Below are positions 7,413-17,676 of a stretch of DNA of 17,676 nt, piece after piece. Numbering within the stretch: position 1 is the stretch's first letter; every line of letters begins with the position of its first letter. The notes beneath the pieces are model-generated. The model was given only the letters and a program-made list of their open reading frames with translations, did not search any database and was not told the DNA's origin. This DNA is from Gammaproteobacteria bacterium (GTDB lineage: Bacteria > Pseudomonadota > Gammaproteobacteria > Pseudomonadales > Azotimanducaceae). A program made the translations under genes and the position numbers. The stretch is from NCBI GenBank assembly GCA_009840715.1, contig VXNE01000518.1, positions 1-17,676 on the forward strand, written 5' to 3'.

Positions 7413-8728
7413 CCATCGCGCCCGTGCGTCGACTGGAGGTCCATCGCCGACTTGGCGGCGGAGACCGTGTTCGGACCGGTGTGCTCGCGTCGAGCCGGGA
7501 CAGGGCGACGTACTTCGAGTACGACGCGGACTACCGCCGCCGATATACGAGTCTTTCCCCTTTCTCCCTCGCGCTCACCGGCGGCCTGCATCGCGCTCCG
7601 GCGACGCCCCACGGTGGTTTGCACGGGGTGTTCGCGGATTCGCTTCCCGACGCGTGGGGCATGCTGTTGATGGATCGTGCGTTCCGACGCCGCGGCGTGC
7701 TTCCCCATCGTCTAACGCCGCTGGACAGGCTTGCGTATGTGGGCGATCGGGGGATGGGGGCACTGGAGTACACGCCAGCGCTCGATTGCGCCGACGTGGA
7801 GGAGGAAGAGGTGGACGTGGGCGCCCTCGGTGACATTGCGCGGACGATCTTCGAGGCGCGGGCTGGGGATGACGTTACCGTACCGCCGGCCCTGGAGCGT
7901 GCCGGTGGTTCCGCGGGTGCGCGACCGAAGGCGCTGCTCCACCTGCCCGAGCACGGCGATCCCGGCGCCGCCAGCGTGCTGCCCCGTCCGGGTTGGACCC
8001 CGGTGCTGGTGAAGTTCACTTCCGCGTCGTTGCCCCTCGGACACGAAGAGAGCCTCTGCGAAGCGGCGTACCTCCGCATGGCGCGGGATGCGGGCATCGA
8101 CACGCCGACCTGGCGCCTGATCGACGCCCCGCGGTCCTCGCCGGCAATTGCATCGCTCGTCCTTACTCGGTTCGACTGTGCGGTGGGGCGGGGGCGCTAC
8201 CACATGCACACGCTGTGCGGCCTGCTCGATGCCGACTTCCGGGCACCCTCGATGGATTATGAGGATCTGATCAAGGCGAGCCAAGTGCTGTGCGCCAGTC
8301 CGGCGGTGGGCCAGCAGCAGTTCACGCGGGCGGTGTTCAATCTGTTCGCGCTGAACCAGGACGATCACACGCGGAATTGGGCGTTCCTGCAGGACGATGC
8401 CGGGCGGTGGCGACCGTCCCCGGCGTTCGACGTGACCTTCAGCCCGGCCCCGCACGGCGAACATGCTACGGCCTTCGCCGGTCACGGCGTTCGGCCGCCG
8501 CTACGCGCGATGCAGGGGCTTGCCCGACAGGCGAACTTCGCAACCTGGAGCCAGGCGCAGCAATGCATCGAGCGTGTCGCGGATGCAGTCAGCAGGTGGC
8601 GCGATTATTCGACCGAGTTGGGGGTCGGTGTACGCACGCGAACCTTGGTCGCCAGGGAACTTGAGCGGACCTATCGCGAGAATCGGGCGCTGCTTGCGGG
8701 CGCGGCCGGTTCTCGCAGGCGCGCGTGA
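7409..8728 (+). CDS. hipA: HipA-like serine/threonine kinase toxin
   Basis: This 439-residue protein has the full HipA architecture. The N-terminal subdomain includes SPFSLALTGGL and the conserved HGVFADSLPDAWG...LMD segment (72-89). The Gly-rich loop GGSAGARPKALL (166-177) has a Ser at the position of the autophosphorylated Ser in E. coli HipA. Lys202 in LVKF contacts ATP. The catalytic loop is NQDDHTRNWAF, with Asp318 and Asn323 as base and metal ligand. Asp341 in AFDVTFS is the second metal ligand. All key residues are present, so it is predicted to be active. E. coli HipA phosphorylates glutamyl-tRNA synthetase and causes growth arrest and persistence; the target here is unknown. The gene overlaps hipB by 4 bases. 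It ends one base before the degraded esterase fragment at 8730, so its 3' side is a rearrangement boundary. Confidence 0.93.
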   Translation: MTIAPVRRLEVHRRLGGGDRVRTGVLASSRDRATYFEYDADYRRRYTSLSPFSLALTGGLHRAPATPHGGLHGVFADSLPDAWGMLLMDRAFRRRGVLPHRLTPLDRLAYVGDRGMGALEYTPALDCADVEEEEVDVGALGDIARTIFEARAGDDVTVPPALERAGGSAGARPKALLHLPEHGDPGAASVLPRPGWTPVLVKFTSASLPLGHEESLCEAAYLRMARDAGIDTPTWRLIDAPRSSPAIASLVLTRFDCAVGRGRYHMHTLCGLLDADFRAPSMDYEDLIKASQVLCASPAVGQQQFTRAVFNLFALNQDDHTRNWAFLQDDAGRWRPSPAFDVTFSPAPHGEHATAFAGHGVRPPLRAMQGLARQANFATWSQAQQCIERVADAVSRWRDYSTELGVGVRTRTLVARELERTYRENRALLAGAAGSRRRA

Positions 8729-8729
8729 T

Positions 8730-8812
8730 TCAGCCTGCTGAGCACGCCCAGTCCGCGAAGGCCTTGATGTCCCGGACCGTGCCCAAGTAGACCTCCGGCA
8801 TGGCGGCGCGCA
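8730..8812 (-). pseudogene. Remnant: C-terminal end of an HSL-type esterase paralogue
   Basis: Read on the reverse strand this encodes about 27 residues, AAMPEVYLGTVRDIKAFADW and a short divergent tail, ending at a TGA. It matches the C-terminus of the esterase at 9721-10808 (offset 991). I count 4 differences in the 62 bases of 8751-8812, with a more divergent tail. It has no start and no catalytic core. It breaks off at 8812, where sequence from a different gene family begins on the opposite strand. Its stop faces the hipA stop with one base between. Confidence 0.8.
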
Positions 8813-8814
8813 GG

Positions 8815-8843
8815 GCTGCCCCACTTCGGCAGCGGTTCGCGGG
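8815..8843 (+). pseudogene. Remnant: dehydrogenase active-site fragment
   Basis: These 29 bases match 6044-6072 of the D-2-hydroxyacid dehydrogenase gene with one difference. They encode LPHFGSGSR around the catalytic His. The fragment is joined directly to methyltransferase sequence at 8844, although in the intact locus the corresponding positions are almost 500 bases apart. Short, but the position and order support common descent. Confidence 0.66.
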
Positions 8844-9058
8844 CTTCCGCATGGACGGGCTCGACTTCGGCGAGGCGCGGTTCGACCTCGTGCTGACGTT
8901 CCGCAAGCTGCACAACTTCGATGCGGACACCCGGGCGGCCATGAACGCGGCGGCGTTCCGGGCGCCCACACCCAGGCGGCCGGTACGGAGCCATCGACCG
9001 CACGCGGCGCCACACGGGGAACACGGATCGGTTCACGCTGCTGTTTCGGCGGCCGTAG
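8844..9058 (+). pseudogene. Remnant: internally deleted copy of the exported methyltransferase gene
   Basis: 8844-8963 matches 6560-6679 of the intact methyltransferase gene with 8 differences in 120 bases, 5 of them silent. After a scrambled patch (about 8964-8977), 8978-9012 matches the region around 6694-6728. 9013-9058 then matches 6881-6926 up to the stop codon, TAG here and TAA in the intact gene. About 150 bases of the parent are missing between the last two blocks. The signal peptide and SAM motif I are absent, so it cannot encode the enzyme. The excess of silent changes suggests the copy was a functional paralogue before it was broken. Confidence 0.84.
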
Positions 9059-9090
9059 GGCGGGCTCGCCCACCGGACAAGGGCTGGCAA

Positions 9091-9440
9091 TCAGTGCACG
9101 GCGGATTGGCTGACTACCAGGCCTTCGGCAAGGGCGTTCCGAGCGGCTGCGCCGTCGGTCGGAGACAAGGCTCCCACTTTTCCGGCCACGACTGCGTTGT
9201 CGAGTGTGAAGAGCTTGAGCCGCAGCTTGCACGGGACCTTGGGCCCCGCTTCCCGCCAATGACGTAGGGGAACGTCGCTCGGCCAGTTGTCGGCGACGGA
9301 GTGATCATTGCGAGGATCGTTTGCCGGTGGGCGGTGTTGAAGCCGGCGGATGACACGACCAGTGCGGGCCGGCGCCTGGTCGCGGCCCGGTCGCTGAACG
9401 GGAAGGGCACCACGACCACGTCGAGTGGCTCAAAGGTCAC
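9091..9440 (-). pseudogene. MazF/PemK-like toxin gene, frameshifted
   Basis: The first 45-50 codons read VTFEPLDVVVVPFPFSD then RRRPALVVSSAGFN, the classic N-terminal half of MazF/PemK endoribonucleases. After about 9291 the family-like reading continues in another frame: NWPSDVPLRHWREAG, then KLRLKLFTLDNAVVAGKVG, ending at a TGA at 9091. One base appears to be missing near 9288-9300. The unshifted frame runs on as unrelated sequence to a stop at 9114. GTG 9440 is the likely start (GAGGAAG a few bases upstream); it overlaps the antitoxin 3' end by 11 bases. An in-frame ATG at 9455 is the alternative. Active MazF-type toxins cleave mRNA, but this one should be inactive unless the shift is a sequencing error or is bypassed during translation. 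Confidence 0.82.
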
Positions 9441-9651
9441 GCCATGCTTCCTCATCCTCCGGAGATGCCCATTCGGTCATGCCTTCGGAGAGCCCCTGCA
9501 GGTAGGTGCCCCGACCAGAAACCTTCCGCAGGACTACATGTGTCCCATCGATCTCGAACGCGATTACGTCGCCCGCGTGCAGGTTCGCTCTTTCCCGATT
9601 GCGTTTCGGGATGGTCGTCTGTCGGCGTGACGTGATTCTGGCAAGTTCCAC
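9430..9651 (-). CDS. AbrB/MazE-type antitoxin
   Basis: This 73-residue protein starts at GTG 9651. Its N-terminal half, ELARITSRRQTTIPKRNRER, is the swapped-hairpin AbrB/SpoVT DNA-binding domain (the TTIPK core is diagnostic), followed by NLHAGDVIAFEIDGTHVVLRKV. The acidic tail EWASPEDEEAWRDL is the type of flexible segment that binds a MazF-like toxin. It lies directly upstream of and overlaps the toxin gene, the normal order for such modules. It looks intact although its toxin is frameshifted, so it may persist only as an autorepressor or as an antidote to a related toxin elsewhere. No strong ribosome-binding site is visible before the GTG. Confidence 0.84.
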   Translation of the reverse strand: MELARITSRRQTTIPKRNRERANLHAGDVIAFEIDGTHVVLRKVSGRGTYLQGLSEGMTEWASPEDEEAWRDL

Positions 9652-9666
9652 AACGGTGAATCCGTT

Positions 9667-9687
9667 TTACCTACTTTGCGTAGATTA
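9667..9687. promoter_or_regulatory. Possible operator upstream of the antitoxin gene
   Basis: TTACCTAC and GTAGATTA flank TTTGC and match as an inverted repeat at 6 of 8 positions. The site lies 16 bases before the antitoxin GTG in an unusually A/T-rich stretch. It would fit binding by the AbrB-type antitoxin, but the match is imperfect. Confidence 0.33.
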
Positions 9688-9720
9688 CGAATTTCCGGTC
9701 GTGCGCGGCGAGCGTCGCGC

Positions 9721-10808
9721 CTAGCGGGGACTGCAAAGCCGGTCCGCGAACGCCTTGATGTCCCGGACGGTCCCCAGGTAGACCTCCGGCATGGCGGCGC
9801 GCATGACCATGTCCTGGGCGTGGCTTGTTCCGTTGATGGTCCGGCTCGCGGCGCTGACGCCGGCCCGAAGGAGCTTCCGGAAGTAGGCGAGACCCTCGTC
9901 GCGCAGCGGATCGAGTTCGTTCACGGCGACGACGTGCGGCGGCAGCCCCGCGAGTTCGTCCACCGTCGCGTGCAGGGGCCAGGCGAGGGGTCGCGGGCGT
10001 GGTCGCCGGTCGGGTCGTAGAGCCGCGACAGTGACGCCATCAGCGCGCAGCTCAGGCCGTATCCGTCGTTCTCGACCAGGGAGGGCAGGTCGGGGTCGCC
10101 GGTCGCGTAGGCGTTCGAGATGAAGGGGCACTGCGCGTAGGCCCCGGCGATATCGGCCAGTCGCCCGTCGCGCTTCGCCTTGAGGACGGTCGCAAGGGTA
10201 AGGTTCCCGCCGCCGGATTCCCCGGAGACGACGATGCCCGAGATGCCGAGTTCCGCCGCGTGGTCGGCCATCCAGTACAGGCCCGACGCACAGTCGTTCA
10301 GTCCCGCCGGGAATGGATGCGGGCCGAGCCGTCCGCCGGCGTTGCGGAACTCCACACCGGCGACCACCAGCCCGGTCGCGGCCAGCTCGGTGCGCCAGCG
10401 TTCGTAGACCGGTCCGGTCGCGGACATCAGCACCATGCCGCCGCCGTGCAGGTGCAGGATGCCGGGCATCGGTCCGGCGCCGACGGCGGGGCGCGCGACA
10501 TGCAACGCGATGTCGTTGCCGTCGACGCCCCGGATGGTCCGCGTCTCCGTGGAGACTCCGGGCACCGGCGGCAGGTCCTTCGTGAAGACGTCGTTGACGG
10601 CCTCGTAGGCCGTCTCGGCCTCGTCGCAGAACGCGAGCAGTGCTTCGCGGCTCGAGTGCATGTCCACGGGCGGTGGCGGTTGCGGGTCCGCGAGGCCGTA
10701 TGGGGCCATCGCCGCGAGCATGCGCGGGTCGGCGCGCGGGTCGTCGCGCAACGCCATGCCGGGGTGGCCGAGGCGACCGGGAAGGCGTGGATTGTTCTGA
10801 CTGGTCAT
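9721..10808 (-). pseudogene. HSL-family alpha/beta esterase, single-base frameshift near the C-terminus
   Basis: From ATG 10808 the frame encodes a hormone-sensitive-lipase-type (family IV) esterase with the oxyanion motif HLHGGGM (119-125), nucleophile Ser198 in SGESGGGNL, and conserved CPFISNAYA. At about residue 275 the frame is lost. Reading from a run of four G at 9987-9990 (C on the coding strand), the correct continuation LAWPLHATVDELAGLPPHV, then NELDPLRDEG with the acid and NGTSHAQDM with the catalytic His, lies one frame over and ends at a TAG at 9721. One extra C restores a 362-residue protein. As read, the product lacks two of its three catalytic residues. A homopolymer slip or a sequencing error is equally possible. 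It follows the dimethylformamidase-like gene after 38 bases. Confidence 0.86.
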
Positions 10809-10816
10809 GGGCGGCG

Positions 10817-10837
10817 TCTCCGGGGGGAACCCGGAGA
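10817..10837 (-). promoter_or_regulatory. Hairpin covering the esterase ribosome-binding site
   Basis: Arms TCTCCGGG and CCCGGAGA (8 bp, perfect) with a 5-base loop lie in the 38-base gap between the dimethylformamidase-like gene and the esterase. In the transcript the GGAGA of the 3' arm is the only plausible Shine-Dalgarno, 8 bases before ATG 10808, and it would be paired. Translation of the esterase may therefore depend on upstream ribosomes opening the stem. There is no U-tract, so it is not a typical terminator. Confidence 0.5.
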
Positions 10838-10846
10838 GATGCTCGC

Positions 10847-12304
10847 CTATCTGCCGCGCCCGTGCACGAACCGTTCGAGGACGTTGGTGGTGACCGTCGC
10901 GACATCGGATTCGCCGAGGCCGTACGCCCAGTCCGTGCAGCCGGTGGTGAACACCTCGCCGCGTCCCCGGCGGAACGCGCCCATGACGGCGCGCCCGGCC
11001 GCGAAGCGCTCGCGGTTCTCGGCCGTGTCGGCGCCGCCGAGCCGTTCCGCGACCCAGTTCAGTTCGCCGATGTAGCTCTCGTGGATCTCGGGCGCGTCGT
11101 GGGTCTCCCAGAGACGGGCCGGGGCCGTGCCGAGGACCTCGAAGCTCTGCGGTGTGCCGTCGTTCCCGGTCGCGTAGGGCAGGCCGTCGCGCAGTTCGAG
11201 TTCGCAGCCGTCGCACTCGTAGCCCACGACCGTGCGCGCCGCGCCGAGGATGTCGCCGTACCGGTGCCGCAGGGACTCGAAGGCCCAGTGCTTCGGCCGC
11301 CAGACCGTGTACCCGCCGGACCCGTCCGGGGCATTCGGCATGTGGGCGTATCCGCCCCGGGTGAAGGAGACGCCCGTCATCCCGTTCTCGGGACGTCCCA
11401 CCAGGGGATCGGACCACATCGTGGAGAGGTTCGGGGCACCGTCCGGATCGTACGCCGGATCATCGCGGATGGCGTTCTTGTAGCCGATGACGCGGCCGTA
11501 GTCGTCCTCGAAGCGCACTTGCCAGAACGCCGTGTTGCCGGAGAAGAACGCCGCGTTGCCGCCCGCCTCGACGTAGCCCTCCACGGTGTCGCGCATGCCT
11601 TGTGACCAGTATTCGTCGTGGCCGACGGAGAGGTAGGCGGGCCAGCCGTCGAGCAGGCCGCGGTCGCCGTCCAGGTCCTGGCTCACGGCAAACCCGAGCC
11701 GCCAGCCGCGGGACTCCGCCCAGCGGACGAAAAGGTACTCCCAGTTCGCGTAGCCGGCCGCGATGCACCAGGGCGAGTAGCCGATCGCGCGGTAAGCCTC
11801 GAGTTCCTCGGGGGACCACAGCTTGAAGTGGGCGACGCGCTGGCGCTCGGGGTCGCTCTTGACGAGGAAGCCGGGCGGCAACGGGCGCCGCGTGGCGGAA
11901 GTGTGGCTGCCGGTGTAGAAGCTCGGGCCGCCCCAGTCGTTGTAGGCGGCCCAGGTGGAGGTCGAGAGCACCAGCATCGCGTCCGCGGGCTCCGCCGCGC
12001 GCACGACGAAGAAGGCGTCCGCGCGCTCGCCGTCGCTGTCCGCGAGGCGGACCACGTACATCCCGGAGGGCCAGGTCGGATCGACGGTGATCTCGCAGGA
12101 GGCCGCCCACGGACAGCCCTGGCTCGCGAGGTCGTCGGGCATCGGCTGAGCGACGGCCGTGAGCGATGCCGACTCGAAGACGGCGTGCTCACGCTCCCCG
12201 CGCCGGACGATCTCGAAGCTGAAGCGGGCTGCGTCGGAGTGGCAGTACAGGGTGACCGTCTCGCCTGGCAGGGCGCTCTGCGGCCAGCAGTAGCCGGCGA
12301 TCAT
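10847..12304 (-). CDS. N,N-dimethylformamidase large-subunit-like protein
   Basis: This 485-residue protein matches the C-terminal domain family of N,N-dimethylformamidase beta subunits. Residues 1-105 look like a beta-sandwich (GYCWPQSALPGETVTLYCHS, then PSGMYVVRL). The core has TSTWAAYNDWGGPSFYTGSH (115-134), AYLSVGHDEYWSQGMRDTVE (223-242) and GGNAAFFSGNTAFWQVR (248-264). The HDEYW segment carries the Glu expected to help bind the mononuclear iron in dimethylformamidase. Characterised large subunits are much longer (about 760 residues) and work with a small subunit; none is seen here. Many genomes carry such shorter homologues of unknown substrate, so amide hydrolysis is only a possibility. 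No signal peptide is present. The ATG lies 26 bases after the nrdB stop, with no clear ribosome-binding site, so it is probably cotranscribed with nrdAB. Confidence 0.84.
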   Translation of the reverse strand: MIAGYCWPQSALPGETVTLYCHSDAARFSFEIVRRGEREHAVFESASLTAVAQPMPDDLASQGCPWAASCEITVDPTWPSGMYVVRLADSDGERADAFFVVRAAEPADAMLVLSTSTWAAYNDWGGPSFYTGSHTSATRRPLPPGFLVKSDPERQRVAHFKLWSPEELEAYRAIGYSPWCIAAGYANWEYLFVRWAESRGWRLGFAVSQDLDGDRGLLDGWPAYLSVGHDEYWSQGMRDTVEGYVEAGGNAAFFSGNTAFWQVRFEDDYGRVIGYKNAIRDDPAYDPDGAPNLSTMWSDPLVGRPENGMTGVSFTRGGYAHMPNAPDGSGGYTVWRPKHWAFESLRHRYGDILGAARTVVGYECDGCELELRDGLPYATGNDGTPQSFEVLGTAPARLWETHDAPEIHESYIGELNWVAERLGGADTAENRERFAAGRAVMGAFRRGRGEVFTTGCTDWAYGLGESDVATVTTNVLERFVHGRGR

Positions 12305-12330
12305 GGGACGGCGTTACGCGGCATCGGGAC

Positions 12331-13728
12331 TCAGTCCCAGCTCAACGCCCCCCCGGTCTGATACTCCGTCACCCGCGTCTCGAAGAAGTTCTTCTCCTTC
12401 TTCAGGTCCATGATCTCGGACATCCACGGGAAGGGGTTTTTCACCCCCGGGAAGTGTTCCGTCAGGCCGATCTGGGCTAGCCGCCGGTTGGCGATGAAGC
12501 GCAGGTACTCGGCCATCATGTTGGCGTTCATGCCGAGTACGCCGCGCGGCATGGTGTCCTGGGCGTAGCGGATCTCGAGTTCCGTGCCCTCGAGGATCAT
12601 GCGCTCGGCGTGGCCCTGCATCTCCTCGTCCCAGAGACGCGGGTTCTCGAGCTTGATCTGGTTGATGACGTCGATGCCGAAGTTCACGTGCATCGACTCG
12701 TCGCGCAGGATGTACTGGAACTGCTCGGAGGTGCCCGTCATCTTGTTGCGGCGGCCCATGGAGAGGATCTGCGTGAAGCCGCAGTAGAAGAAGATGCCTT
12801 CCAGCACGCAGTAGTACGCGATCAGGTTCTCGAGCAGCGTGCGGTCGTTCTCGAGCGTGCCCGTTCGGAACGTCGGGTCGGCGAGGGCGCGCGTGTACCG
12901 GAGCGCCCAGGCCGCCTTGGCCTCCACGGACTCCACTTCCCGGTACATGTTGAAGATCTCGCCCTCGTCCATGCCGAGGGATTCGATGCAGTACTGGTAG
13001 GCGTGCGTGTGGATGGCCTCCTCGAACGCCTGGCGCAGGATGTACTGGCGGCACTCGGGATTGGTGATCAGGCGGTAGATCGCGAGGGCCAGGTTGTTCG
13101 CCACCAGCGAGTCGGCGGTCGAGAAGAAGCCGAGGCTGCGCTTGACGATCTTGCGCTCGTCCGGGGTCAGGCCGTCCTCGGACTTCCACAGCATGATGTC
13201 CGCGGTCATGTTGATCTCCTGCGGCATCCAGTGGTTGGCGCAGCCGTCCAGGTACTTCTGCCACGCCCAGTCGTACTTGAAGGGCACGAGCTGGTTGAGG
13301 TCCGCCCGGCAGTTGATCATGGCCTTCTGGTCGACCGTCACGCGCTCGCGGCTACCCTCCTCATCCAGATCGAACTCGGGCGCGATTTCAGAGGGCGTGT
13401 CCGACACTGGTTCGAGGGCGACTTCGGGCTCCCGTGGCGCCTCGTGTACGGCCGCGTCGGCTGCCGGCGCAACGGTCTCCGCGGTCACGGGGGGCACCGG
13501 CGCTTCCGCGAGTGGCGGTGGCGCGGACACCACCGGCCCGACCGCCAGGGCGGTCTCGAGTCTGGACTCTATCGGTGCCGCTTCCAACGTCGGTGCCGCT
13601 TCCAACGCTGGCGCCACGGCCTCCACGGGCGCCGCGGCCGGTTCCGTCCCGTCCCGGACTGCGAGGTCCGCGATGACGCCGGCGTTTTCTTCGGTGTCGT
13701 AGTCGTCCCAGGAGAGTTGCATGGGCAT
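12331..13728 (-). CDS. nrdB: Class Ia ribonucleotide reductase, beta subunit
   Basis: The 465-residue protein carries the diiron-tyrosyl radical site of the small subunit. The iron ligands are Asp177 (ADIMLW), Glu237 and His240 (FEEAIH), Glu310 (VLEGIFF), and Glu344 and His347 (RDESMH). The radical Tyr244 lies in HTHAY. The C-terminus FFETRVTEYQTGGALSWD is the tail that docks on NrdA and relays the radical. Residues 130-465 closely follow Pseudomonas NrdB as I remember it. The first about 125 residues are an Ala/Pro/Glu/Val-rich low-complexity extension, more extended than usual. ATG 13728 follows AAGGA by a suitable spacing; ATG 13722 is the alternative. The gene starts 29 bases after nrdA ends and acts with it to make dNDPs from NDPs aerobically. 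Confidence 0.97.
   Translation of the reverse strand: MPMQLSWDDYDTEENAGVIADLAVRDGTEPAAAPVEAVAPALEAAPTLEAAPIESRLETALAVGPVVSAPPPLAEAPVPPVTAETVAPAADAAVHEAPREPEVALEPVSDTPSEIAPEFDLDEEGSRERVTVDQKAMINCRADLNQLVPFKYDWAWQKYLDGCANHWMPQEINMTADIMLWKSEDGLTPDERKIVKRSLGFFSTADSLVANNLALAIYRLITNPECRQYILRQAFEEAIHTHAYQYCIESLGMDEGEIFNMYREVESVEAKAAWALRYTRALADPTFRTGTLENDRTLLENLIAYYCVLEGIFFYCGFTQILSMGRRNKMTGTSEQFQYILRDESMHVNFGIDVINQIKLENPRLWDEEMQGHAERMILEGTELEIRYAQDTMPRGVLGMNANMMAEYLRFIANRRLAQIGLTEHFPGVKNPFPWMSEIMDLKKEKNFFETRVTEYQTGGALSWD
13572..13607. repeat. Perfect 18-bp tandem repeat in the nrdB 5' region
   Basis: TCGGTGCCGCTTCCAACG occurs twice head to tail (13572-13589 and 13590-13607), followed by a degenerate third start. 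It encodes the repeated Leu-Glu-Ala-Ala-Pro-type units of the NrdB N-terminal extension. As 18 is a multiple of three, copy-number change would keep the frame. Confidence 0.88.
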
Positions 13729-13757
13729 CCTTGTTCCTTCTTCGATACTCGTCTTCG

Positions 13758-17676
<3,919 letters not shown>

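Noticed and set aside
9059..9090. Hairpin GGGCG-GGCT-CGCCC after the methyltransferase remnant as a terminator
   Set aside because: The stem is only 5 bp with no T-tract, which is within chance for this base composition.
8800..9267. 155-codon plus-strand open frame as a new gene
   Set aside because: Its first half is the broken methyltransferase copy and its second half is antisense to the toxin pseudogene.
13572..13607. Tandem repeat as a possible CRISPR or regulatory array
   Set aside because: There are only two units with no spacers, inside the nrdB coding frame and encoding low-complexity protein.

Overview
The window is GC-rich (roughly two thirds G+C by eye), gene-dense chromosomal DNA. 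It probably comes from a gammaproteobacterium. The ribonucleotide reductase subunits match the Pseudomonas-type class Ia enzyme almost residue for residue over long conserved stretches, and a DUF349 protein and a YrbL-like protein are also present. The exact lineage cannot be read from the sequence. No rRNA, tRNA or CRISPR array was seen.

Layout. 1-1053 (-) is the N-terminal part of a DUF349 protein that runs off the left edge. 1127-1366 (-) is a small two-site CDGSH iron-sulfur protein. 1516-2349 (-), an enoyl-CoA hydratase, diverges from 2506-3417 (+), an alpha/beta hydrolase. A cell-surface pair lies at 3427-5114 (-): a glycosyltransferase whose 3' end overlaps a YrbL-like kinase-fold protein. 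5184-6926 (+) holds a D-2-hydroxyacid dehydrogenase and an exported methyltransferase-like protein. 7093-8728 (+) is a HipBA-type toxin-antitoxin module with a palindromic operator. 8730-10000 is a decay zone: a chimeric remnant built from pieces of three gene families, an AbrB-type antitoxin whose MazF/PemK-like toxin is frameshifted, and the frameshifted 3' part of a HSL-family esterase. From 10808 to the right edge, all on the minus strand, are the esterase, an N,N-dimethylformamidase-like protein, nrdB and nrdA (5' end outside the window).

The main discovery is in nrdA. A 378-residue intein with two LAGLIDADG-type motifs (15324-16457) sits inside the conserved loop that corresponds to the substrate-specificity loop 2 of class I ribonucleotide reductases. 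The residue after the intein is Gly, not the Cys, Ser or Thr needed for the standard splicing mechanism. Because NrdA works only if the loop is rebuilt exactly, this essential enzyme appears to depend on a non-canonical splicing reaction, or on a second intact copy elsewhere.

How the genes fit together: nrdA and nrdB make dNTPs and are probably cotranscribed with the dimethylformamidase-like gene and the esterase. The glycosyltransferase and kinase-like protein probably modify a surface polysaccharide. HipBA and the broken MazEF-like module are accessory stress or addiction cassettes clustered with rearranged DNA. The two halves of the window look ordinary, and the unstable part is about 7.0-10.0 kb.
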